A DNA stretch of 64,000 nucleotides, taken from an uncultured Campylobacterales bacterium. GTDB lineage: Bacteria; Campylobacterota; Campylobacteria; Campylobacterales; Arcobacteraceae. The DNA lies in assembly GCA_947494995.1 (NCBI GenBank), contig CANLWY010000004.1, positions 124,001 through 188,000 on the forward strand. The letters run 5' to 3'. Made by a program: the position numbers and the translations under genes. The notes beneath the pieces are model-generated. The model saw only the letters and a list, made by a program, of their open reading frames with translations, was not told the DNA's origin and did not search any database. Below are positions 1 to 7,370 of this stretch, piece by piece. Within the stretch, counting starts at the first letter, position 1; each line of letters begins with the position of its first letter.

Positions 1-1
1 A

Positions 2-796
2 GATATATATAATCTTTTTGAGCAAAATGAGTTTGATCAAGAGATGACTTACACTATTATGAAAAAAACTATTAAGCAACTACCTGTTGCTCTTAAAGCA
101 AATCCGAAAAAAGTAAATGATTTTTTTAAATTAGTTTTAAGAAGAATTATTCCAATTAAGCAAGAAATCCCTTTAAGAAAACATCAAAGAAAAATTATAA
201 TGATGGTGGGACCAACAGGAGTAGGAAAGACTACAACTATTGCGAAACTTGCTGCAAGATATGCTTATAAGTTAGGGCAAAACTATAAAGTGGGGATTGT
301 AACTTTAGATTCATTTAGAGTTGGTGCAATTGAACAATTGCAGGCTTATACAAATATTATGAGACTACCTTTAGAAGTAGTTAAAAAACCAGAAGATTTA
401 GTTGAAGCTCTTCTTAGGCTTAAAGATTGCAACTATATTTTTATTGATACTGCTGGTTCATCACAATATGATGTTGATAAAATTGAACTTATAAATGAGT
501 ATCAAGAAAGAGTTAATGAACTACCTATTGAGAAAGTTTTAGTTCTTCCTGCAAATGTAAAGCACAGCGATTTAATAGATATTTATACAAACTATTCAAG
601 ACTAAATATTGATTTTTTAACTTTTACTAAGTTAGATGAAACGAAAACTTTTGGAAATCTTATCTCTTTTGCTCATAAGACAAAAAAATCAATAACTTAT
701 TTTTCTATAGGTCAAAATGTACCTGATGATTTAATAGTTTCAGATTCAAGTTTTTTAATTGATTGTTTTATGAATAATGGCTGTGAAAGGAGATAG
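2..796 (+). CDS. flhF: FlhF, SRP-type flagellar GTPase (5' end outside window)
   Basis: FlhF is an SRP-family GTPase that directs the site and number of flagella at the pole. The frame is open without a stop back to base 2, so the ATG at 44 is internal and the N-terminal region lies upstream. The G1/P-loop GPTGVGKTTTIAKLA is encoded near 209-253. The switch motif DTAGSS lies near 451-468 and the G4-like TKLDE near 631-645, the usual order for FlhF/Ffh NG domains. It ends 3 bases before flhG, whose ribosome site overlaps its last codons. Family assignment is firm. The missing N-terminus is a window-edge effect, not a truncation. Confidence 0.95.
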   Translation, partial: DIYNLFEQNEFDQEMTYTIMKKTIKQLPVALKANPKKVNDFFKLVLRRIIPIKQEIPLRKHQRKIIMMVGPTGVGKTTTIAKLAARYAYKLGQNYKVGIVTLDSFRVGAIEQLQAYTNIMRLPLEVVKKPEDLVEALLRLKDCNYIFIDTAGSSQYDVDKIELINEYQERVNELPIEKVLVLPANVKHSDLIDIYTNYSRLNIDFLTFTKLDETKTFGNLISFAHKTKKSITYFSIGQNVPDDLIVSDSSFLIDCFMNNGCERR

Positions 797-799
797 CTA

Positions 800-1615
800 T
801 TGTTTAATGCAATTTCTTCACAAGCTAGTAAGCTTATTAATCTTACAAAAAACAATACTCTTAACTCTAAAACAAAAATAATAACAGTAACTTCAGGAAA
901 AGGTGGAGTTGGTAAATCTACATTTACTGCAAATATTGCATATTTACTTGCAAAAAGAGGATTTAAAGTAGCAGTAATTGATGCAGATATAGGTTTAGCA
1001 AATATGCAAGTACTCTTTGATGTTAAACCAATATTAACACTTTTTGATTATATTGAAGGACGAAATACTATAAATGAAGTTATTTCGGATACCTCATACT
1101 CAAATGTATCCTTAGTTGCGGGGAAAAGTGGATATCAATATACAAACTTAAAGAATTCTCTTGTTTTAAGTAGAGTAGTTGAAGATATAAGAGATCTAAA
1201 TAGATATGATATTGTTTTGATAGATACAGGTGCAGGATTAAATGAACATGTACAAGAGTTCTTAGCAGTTTCTGATAATATTTTAGCCCTTACAACTACA
1301 GATCCAGCAGCATTAACTGATGTTTATGCTTTAATGAAACTACTCTCAATTGATAAAGAAAAACTACTTTTATGTTTTAATCATACAAGAAATTTTCAGA
1401 TAGGGGAAACAATTGCCAATTCTTTGGTTAATTTAGCTAAAAAAAATAGGTTAAATTCAAATTTTATGGTAAAATATATAGGTAATGTCTCGAGCTCCGC
1501 AAATATTTCTACAACTTCAAGGCTTAGAAAACTATTTGCACATGAATTTGGAAATGATGAAATAACTAAACAACTTCAAAGGGTTATTGATATATTACTA
1601 ATTGATATTAAGTAA
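800..1615 (+). CDS. flhG: FlhG (FleN/YlxH), MinD-like flagellar-number ATPase
   Basis: FlhG is a MinD/ParA-type ATPase that limits flagellar number and works with FlhF. The deviant Walker A motif TSGKGGVGKST lies at about residues 31-41, followed by the switch motif VIDADIGLANMQ and the Walker B region VLIDTGAG. At 271 aa it has the usual family length. The start is TTG at 800, preceded by AAAGGAGA at about 786-793 at normal spacing, and only 3 bases separate it from the flhF stop. In Campylobacter the downstream neighbours are a small membrane protein and then fliA. Here the small membrane protein is present but fliA is not. Confidence 0.93.
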   Translation: MFNAISSQASKLINLTKNNTLNSKTKIITVTSGKGGVGKSTFTANIAYLLAKRGFKVAVIDADIGLANMQVLFDVKPILTLFDYIEGRNTINEVISDTSYSNVSLVAGKSGYQYTNLKNSLVLSRVVEDIRDLNRYDIVLIDTGAGLNEHVQEFLAVSDNILALTTTDPAALTDVYALMKLLSIDKEKLLLCFNHTRNFQIGETIANSLVNLAKKNRLNSNFMVKYIGNVSSSANISTTSRLRKLFAHEFGNDEITKQLQRVIDILLIDIK

Positions 1616-1671
1616 GGTTTGTTTGTGTTTGTATTGGCATTTAACATTTTTTTATCTAGTACAGGGATAGT

Positions 1672-2001
1672 ATGGTAGTAGAAAAATTTTCACAAAGTGT
1701 GATAAATAGTGGAGTATTTAGATTATATATTGCCACTGGTTTTTTTGCCACTCTTATTTTCTTTGTAGTAAATGCAGATTTATACACGCCACTTGAAATG
1801 ATATTTGGAATTATCGGTGTAACGGTAGTTTTAAAAGGTGTTTCAAATATGATGCTTTCACTAATAATTTTACTTTTTAATCTTGATAATAAACGAAATG
1901 AATTAAATTTTAAATATAATGAAGAAAAGATAAATACAATGATGGCTGAGCTTGGTGTGCAAGAAGCACAAAATATTGCAAAAAAAGTAAATAAAAGTTA
2001 A
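1672..2001 (+). CDS. Small two-helix membrane protein of the flhG locus
   Basis: A 109-aa protein with hydrophobic segments at roughly residues 18-34 and 43-68, then a charged C-terminal tail (KRNELNFKYNEEKINTMMAEL) likely to be cytoplasmic. I do not recognise a named family. Its place directly after flhG matches the small integral membrane protein that follows flhG in Campylobacter jejuni, so a positional orthologue is a reasonable inference. It sits 8 bases before fliE in the same orientation and is probably co-transcribed with it. A link to flagellar placement or basal-body assembly is guilt by association only. Confidence 0.8.
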   Translation: MVVEKFSQSVINSGVFRLYIATGFFATLIFFVVNADLYTPLEMIFGIIGVTVVLKGVSNMMLSLIILLFNLDNKRNELNFKYNEEKINTMMAELGVQEAQNIAKKVNKS

Positions 2002-2009
2002 GGGTTTAA

Positions 2010-2306
2010 ATGAATATTTCATCAATCACTAATTCAATTGGCTCTATTGCCTCTAATCAAACAAATCAAGTTAATAAAACAGATGATAAAACTTTTGAAA
2101 ATATGTTAAAAGATACTATTTCTGAAGTAAATGATACTCAGGTTCAAGGTTATAAAGCAATGGAAGGTATAGCCACAGGAAATGTTAAAAATCTTCAAGA
2201 AGCTGTTCAAAAAATAGAAGAAGCTGAATTATCTTTAAAGCTTGCTCTAGAAGTAAAAAATAAAGCAATTGCCGCATATAAAGAAATCGGTAGAATGCAA
2301 GTATAG
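2010..2306 (+). CDS. fliE: FliE, flagellar MS-ring/rod junction protein
   Basis: FliE joins the MS ring to the proximal rod and is an early export substrate. The 98-aa length, the central region TFENMLKDTISEVNDTQ, and the C-terminal pattern VQKIEEAELSLKLALEVKNKAIAAY followed by EIGRMQV match the family: the C-terminal helix with SLKLALEVRNK and the M-Q-V ending is diagnostic. GGGTTTAAATG supplies a modest ribosome site. It is followed by flgC 15 bases on. flgB, which normally precedes flgC, is not in this window. Confidence 0.92.
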   Translation: MNISSITNSIGSIASNQTNQVNKTDDKTFENMLKDTISEVNDTQVQGYKAMEGIATGNVKNLQEAVQKIEEAELSLKLALEVKNKAIAAYKEIGRMQV

Positions 2307-2321
2307 GCTTAGGAGAGTAGT

Positions 2322-2783
2322 ATGGGGTTTTTTGATGGATATGATGTAGCTGTTTCAGGAATGACAGCACAAAGAACAAGAATAAATATTACAAGTGCAA
2401 ATATTGCAAATGCAAAAACTACCCATAGTGAAGATGGGGGACCATATAAAAAACAAAATGTTGTTTTTGAAGAGGTTCTTTTACAAGAAGGTAAAAAGGT
2501 AAACAGTAATAACTTAGAAAATCTAAGTAAAGAAAAAAATGATTTAGCTTTAAGGGGTGTAGGAGTAAAATCTATAGTAGAAGATGATGCAAAACCTGTA
2601 ATGAGGTTTGAACCATCACATCCAGATGCGAATGAAGATGGTTATGTTGCATATCCTGATATTAATCCAGTAGTAGAAATGGTGGATTTAATTGAAGCTA
2701 TGCGTTCATATGAAGCTAATGTCTCTACTTTCAAGACACATAAAAATATTGATACGAAGACATTGGATATATTAAAAGCGTAG
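2322..2783 (+). CDS. flgC: FlgC, flagellar proximal rod protein
   Basis: FlgC is a proximal rod component exported by the flagellar type III apparatus. The N-terminal rod signature is present as DVAVSGMTAQRTRINITSAN followed by IANAKTT. The C-terminal signature reads PVVEMVDLIEAMRSYEANV, which forms the coiled-coil helix common to axial proteins. At 153 aa it is slightly longer than the enterobacterial protein. TTAGGAGAG precedes the ATG. fliK starts 3 bases after its stop. The usual partner flgB is not adjacent, so it must be elsewhere. Confidence 0.93.
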   Translation: MGFFDGYDVAVSGMTAQRTRINITSANIANAKTTHSEDGGPYKKQNVVFEEVLLQEGKKVNSNNLENLSKEKNDLALRGVGVKSIVEDDAKPVMRFEPSHPDANEDGYVAYPDINPVVEMVDLIEAMRSYEANVSTFKTHKNIDTKTLDILKA

Positions 2784-2786
2784 ATT

Positions 2787-5543
2787 ATGACTAAAGATGT
2801 AGATTTTTTATCACTTAGCAAAAGTGAAAATAGTACAAGTTCCACTCAATCTAATACAACTTCTTCTAAGAAAGAAGGCTTATCTCTTTTTGATTCATTA
2901 TTAGTAAATAGTAAAAAAGAGATGAAAACTGTTTCTGAGGATACTAATGCTGAAAAATCTATAAAAAATGAAACTTCACAAAAGAATACTCAAGAAGGTA
3001 ATTCTCAAAATAATCAAGTAAAACTTGATAATAAAAAAGAGACTATTACTGAAAATCAAAAAGTTCAAAATCAAGAACTAGGGAAGAAAGAGACCTTATC
3101 TACTGAAAATAAGACTGATATAAATAGCTCTAAAAATCAGAATCAAAATATAAATAATAATATAGAGACTTCAAAAAATAATGATGTGCAAAAAAATACT
3201 GAGACAAAAGATATTACTAAAAGTAATAATGTTGAGGTAAAGAGTGAAACAAAAGTTCAATCATCTGCTACATCGCTTTTAGATAGGATGGTTTTAGAGG
3301 CTAAGAAGAATGTAAAAACTTTAAAAGTGCAGAATCTTGATAGTGATGGAAAAGTTGAAACTAAAACGCTTAATACAAATACCTCTTTGAATAGTGAAAC
3401 AAAAGTAGAGGATACAAATTTACAAACTAAAGCAGATTCAGTTAATAGTGAATCAAAAGATACTAAAAGTGAATCTGTTAAAACAGGAACTTTAAATAGT
3501 GATGAAAAAACAGAAACAACTAAAGTAAAAATACCAGATATAAACGATGATAAAAAAGTAAATAATAAAGAATTTGAAAAGAAAGAAATAAATAGTAGTG
3601 AAATAAAAACAGAAACAAAAGATATTAAACAATCAGGTTCACTTTTAGATAGAATGATTTCTCAAGCAAAAGAGAGTATTGATTCTTCAATAAAAAGTCC
3701 TGAAATTGAAAATATTAAAGAAAATAGTTTAGATAAAAAAGTTACTTCAAATATTAATGAAAATGTAAATAAAGTAGAGAAGAATATAGATAATAGTTCT
3801 TTACTTAGTAAAAATATTGAATCTTCTTCTGTTGAAATAGAAAAGAATGAAAATCAAGTTAAAATAAAAGAAGAAGTAAATAGTCTCATAAAAAATACTC
3901 AACCAGAAGCTAATGGAAAAATAGAAACACAAATAAATTCTGACGTTAATAAAAAAGCTACTTTAGAAGACTCTTCAGTAAAGCCTGAAATTAAAATAGC
4001 TATAGCCAATACTAAAGATGATAATATTACTGCTGTTTCAAAAGATCAGACTCAAACTACAATGGATTTTGAATCTGAAGTAAAGACTTCGAATCCTCAA
4101 ACTATTGAAAATAATAAAGAAATAAAAGTAAATGTGGGAACTAATATATCTTCTGAAAAAATAGTTGAAAATAATGATATGAAAGCTGAAGTAAAAGGTC
4201 AAAGTGTAGAGACTTCGATTATAAAAACTTCAGATATAAAACAGGAAATTACTTCTGATACAAAAATTCAGAATAAAGAAATTATTTCAAATGATACTGA
4301 AATTGATAATAAACAAGTAAAAGATGTAAAGAGTATTGTTAAAGATGAGACTGTTCAAGCTGTGAAAATAGAAGTCTCACAAGATTTAAAACCAAATACA
4401 AAAACGACTGAGCAAGTACAAACACAGATAAATACTCAAACTTCAAAAAGTATGACATCTCTTGATAATGAAGCTCTTGTAAATAATGAAGAACAAAGAG
4501 TAAATATAAATAAAGATATTTTAAAAGAGCCTTCTTCTGAAGTAATTAAAGATGAGCCAAAAACAGATAATAAGAATAATAAAACTTTAATGGATAGATT
4601 GTTTGATAATGCAACAAAGCAGACTTTATCAGTAAAAAATTCAGATATAAATAATCAAACTTTAGATTCTCAAACAACAAATCAAAAAACAAATGATATA
4701 GCAACAAATATTTTTTTAAGTTCACAAAAAAACTCAATTTACACACAAATGGTTGTTAATAAGAGTGAAGGTGTTAAAACTGTAAAAGATGGCAGTACTC
4801 TTGAAGATGTTAAGAAAGGTGCAAACATTTTAAATCTAGGCTTGCAGGATACTTCTATTGATGTCGAACAAGCTGTTGATCAAGTAAATCCCCAACAAAC
4901 TAAAACTTTAGATAGTAAAGTTTCTCTTCTTGATAAGCTTGCCTTTGATAAAAATATGAGTGCTCAAGAGCTTTTAAGTAAACTAAATACTAAACATACA
5001 GTAACTAATGAAACATCATCAATGGCAAGTACTAGTAGTTCAACAACAACTATTACTGCAACTGAAATTGATTTAAATGTAAATGCAACATTAGCTTTAA
5101 GTATACAAAATAGGATTGTAGGTGCTCAGCAACAAATGTCTTCTATGATGTCAGATGTTGCAAGAAACATGTATGAAAATTATAAACCACCAGTGACAGC
5201 TTTTAGACTAAATCTATTTCCTGCACAATTAGGTCATATTGCAATCTTAATGAAAAATGACAAAGAAAACTCAATATCAATTACAATGAATATGTCTCAA
5301 TCTTCAACTTTAGATGCTTTCGTTGAAAATCAAAATAGTTTAAGAGATGCTTTAAATAGGAGTTTTACCAATAATCAAACAAACTTTAACTTAGATTTTA
5401 ATATGCAAGGTCAAGATTCTAATAGTTCTTTTTCCCAAGGAGAACAGAATAGTAATCAAAATAATCAAACACACTCTTCAGATGAGATTGTAGAATCAAT
5501 TATTCAAAACCAGGATGTAGCTGAAGATATAAATTATATGTAG
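2787..5543 (+). CDS. fliK: FliK, giant flagellar hook-length control protein
   Basis: FliK measures hook length and switches FlhB substrate specificity. The recognisable part is the C-terminal hook-control domain at about residues 800-880: FRLNLFPAQLGHIAILMKND, then ISITMNMSQSSTLDAFVEN and LRDALNRSF. The other roughly 790 residues are low-complexity, rich in K, N, S, T, E and Q, and make this 918-aa protein about twice the enterobacterial length. A short motif (SLLDRM/SLFDSL-like, often followed by AK) recurs five times, near residues 32, 161, 284, 597 and 710. Immediately downstream are fliR and flhB, which encodes its switch partner. Assignment rests on the C-terminal domain and on context. 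Confidence 0.87.
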   Translation: MTKDVDFLSLSKSENSTSSTQSNTTSSKKEGLSLFDSLLVNSKKEMKTVSEDTNAEKSIKNETSQKNTQEGNSQNNQVKLDNKKETITENQKVQNQELGKKETLSTENKTDINSSKNQNQNINNNIETSKNNDVQKNTETKDITKSNNVEVKSETKVQSSATSLLDRMVLEAKKNVKTLKVQNLDSDGKVETKTLNTNTSLNSETKVEDTNLQTKADSVNSESKDTKSESVKTGTLNSDEKTETTKVKIPDINDDKKVNNKEFEKKEINSSEIKTETKDIKQSGSLLDRMISQAKESIDSSIKSPEIENIKENSLDKKVTSNINENVNKVEKNIDNSSLLSKNIESSSVEIEKNENQVKIKEEVNSLIKNTQPEANGKIETQINSDVNKKATLEDSSVKPEIKIAIANTKDDNITAVSKDQTQTTMDFESEVKTSNPQTIENNKEIKVNVGTNISSEKIVENNDMKAEVKGQSVETSIIKTSDIKQEITSDTKIQNKEIISNDTEIDNKQVKDVKSIVKDETVQAVKIEVSQDLKPNTKTTEQVQTQINTQTSKSMTSLDNEALVNNEEQRVNINKDILKEPSSEVIKDEPKTDNKNNKTLMDRLFDNATKQTLSVKNSDINNQTLDSQTTNQKTNDIATNIFLSSQKNSIYTQMVVNKSEGVKTVKDGSTLEDVKKGANILNLGLQDTSIDVEQAVDQVNPQQTKTLDSKVSLLDKLAFDKNMSAQELLSKLNTKHTVTNETSSMASTSSSTTTITATEIDLNVNATLALSIQNRIVGAQQQMSSMMSDVARNMYENYKPPVTAFRLNLFPAQLGHIAILMKNDKENSISITMNMSQSSTLDAFVENQNSLRDALNRSFTNNQTNFNLDFNMQGQDSNSSFSQGEQNSNQNNQTHSSDEIVESIIQNQDVAEDINYM

Positions 5544-6293
5544 ATGCAAGAGTTATTATCTTTATTAAATGAGGAAACTCTTTACTCATTTTTACTTCTA
5601 TTTGCAAGAGTTCTTGCCTTTGTTGTTTTTATGCCAGTTTTTAGTCATACAGCAGTTTCATCACCTATAAGAATGGCAATTGCTTTTTATATGACAATTT
5701 TTTTATATCCTATAGTAGAGCTTCATGGAAATTTCACAGAAGAAACCTTTGTTTTAGCATTAATTACTGAAATAACTCTTGGGGCAGTCGCTGCAATGTT
5801 TTTAAATGTAGTTTTTGCCGCCGTTAGAATTATTGGAGACTTTGTAGGTTATTCAACTGCTTTATCAATGGCAAGTATGTTTGATCCTGCTACAGGTTCA
5901 AATGAAGGTTTAGTAAGTAGACTTTTATATTGGATATCATTAATGATTTTTTTTGAAACAGGAATGTATGAAATGACAATTGTTATTTTATCGAAAAGTT
6001 TTTCAATGATACATCTTGGAACTTTTAACATATTCTCCTATGATGGTATTCAAATAGCAATTGATGAGATAAATAGAATGTTTGCATTTGCTTTTGCATT
6101 TGCTTTGCCTCTATTTTTTATTGGTTTTATTATGGATATTTATTATGGATATGGAACTAAGTCAATGCCAGCATTTTCTCCTTTTGTAATTACTTTTCAG
6201 CTAAAATTTGCTTTAATATTTGTATTCTTAATTTTAGGAATGGAAGTATTTACTGATAGTTTCACTAATTACTTAATTACAAAGTTTGAATAA
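5544..6293 (+). CDS. fliR: FliR, flagellar export gate membrane protein
   Basis: FliR is part of the FliPQR export gate of the flagellar type III apparatus. The 249-aa protein has about six hydrophobic segments and characteristic FliR stretches: FARVLAFVVFMPVF near the N-terminus, FVGYSTALSMASMFDPATG in the middle, and ALPLFFIGFIMDIYYGY late in the chain. The ATG follows the fliK stop with no spacer (TAGATG), so translational coupling is likely. flhB follows after 11 bases, a conserved order. Confidence 0.93.
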   Translation: MQELLSLLNEETLYSFLLLFARVLAFVVFMPVFSHTAVSSPIRMAIAFYMTIFLYPIVELHGNFTEETFVLALITEITLGAVAAMFLNVVFAAVRIIGDFVGYSTALSMASMFDPATGSNEGLVSRLLYWISLMIFFETGMYEMTIVILSKSFSMIHLGTFNIFSYDGIQIAIDEINRMFAFAFAFALPLFFIGFIMDIYYGYGTKSMPAFSPFVITFQLKFALIFVFLILGMEVFTDSFTNYLITKFE

Positions 6294-6304
6294 AGAAGAG
6301 ATAA

Positions 6305-7357
6305 ATGGCTGGTGACGAAGAAGAAAAAACCGAAGAACCTACTCCCAAAAAAATAGAAGATGCTAAAAAAGAGGGTAATGTTCCTAAATCAATGGAAGTA
6401 ACAGGTGCTGCAATACTTTTTTTTGGTTCATTATATCTTTTATTTTTTTCAGGACCTTCCTTACAAGAAATAAAAAAGCTCATGCTTTTTTCTTACAATT
6501 TTATTGGTCAAGATATGTCAGGAAATACTTTATATTCTATAGGGTATACAACAGTTATGACTATTGTAACTAGTTTAATGCCTTTGTTTATATTAGTAAT
6601 CGTTCTTGCTTTAATTACTAATTGGACTCAGTTTGGAATGCTTGTAACACCTTTAAAAATTGATTTACAAAAACTAGATCCTATAAAAGGATTAAAAGGT
6701 GTATTTGGACTTAAAAAAGCATTAGAAGCTTTAAAACTTACTTTAAAATTAACTATTATCGTGATCGTTATGTGTCTTGTTTTTATTTTTACATATAAAT
6801 CTTTTTTAGCTATGATGGATAAAGAACTTCATGCAACAATCTATGCAATTGTTGAGCTTACAGGTTATTTTCTTGCAGCGATACTTTTAATTATAATTAT
6901 TTTTGCTATAATAGATTTTTATTTTACAAGACATTATTATTTTAAATCTCTTAAGATGAGTAAACAAGAGATAAAAGATGAATTTAAAAATATGGAAGGT
7001 GATCCTCAAGTAAAGGGTCGTATTAGAAAAATACAGATGCAAATGGCACAAAAGAGAATGATGTCTGATGTTCCTGAAGCTGATGTTGTAATTACAAATC
7101 CTACTCATTATGCAGTAGCTTTAAAGTATGATAATCAAGTAGATAGTGCACCAAAAGTAGTTGCAAAAGGGATTGATTTTATTGCTTTAAAGATAAAAGA
7201 TATAGCAATACAAAATGATATACCAATTATTGAAAATCCATCACTTGCTAGATCTATTCATTCTCAGTTAGAGATTGAGCAAGAAATTCCAAGTGAATTT
7301 TATAAAGCGATGGCAGAGATTTTCTCTTATGTATATGAGTTAAAAAAGAAAAAATAA
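6305..7357 (+). CDS. flhB: FlhB, self-cleaving export switch protein
   Basis: FlhB is an inner-membrane export component whose cytoplasmic domain cleaves itself and changes substrate specificity when signalled by FliK. The N-terminus DEEEKTEEPTPKKIEDAKKEG is typical. Four hydrophobic segments lie between about residues 30 and 210. The autocleavage tetrapeptide NPTH is intact at residues 265-268, in the context VVITNPTHYAVALKYD. The 350-aa length is normal. An AGAAGAGAT ribosome site lies before the ATG. The TPR protein follows after 13 bases. Confidence 0.95.
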   Translation: MAGDEEEKTEEPTPKKIEDAKKEGNVPKSMEVTGAAILFFGSLYLLFFSGPSLQEIKKLMLFSYNFIGQDMSGNTLYSIGYTTVMTIVTSLMPLFILVIVLALITNWTQFGMLVTPLKIDLQKLDPIKGLKGVFGLKKALEALKLTLKLTIIVIVMCLVFIFTYKSFLAMMDKELHATIYAIVELTGYFLAAILLIIIIFAIIDFYFTRHYYFKSLKMSKQEIKDEFKNMEGDPQVKGRIRKIQMQMAQKRMMSDVPEADVVITNPTHYAVALKYDNQVDSAPKVVAKGIDFIALKIKDIAIQNDIPIIENPSLARSIHSQLEIEQEIPSEFYKAMAEIFSYVYELKKKK

Positions 7358-7370
7358 AGGGGTCGAATTT

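Noticed and set aside
2787-5543. Reading the 918-aa ORF as a surface adhesin because of its S/T/N/K composition
   Set aside because: It has no signal peptide, ends in a hook-length-control domain, and sits between flgC and fliR, so FliK is the better call.
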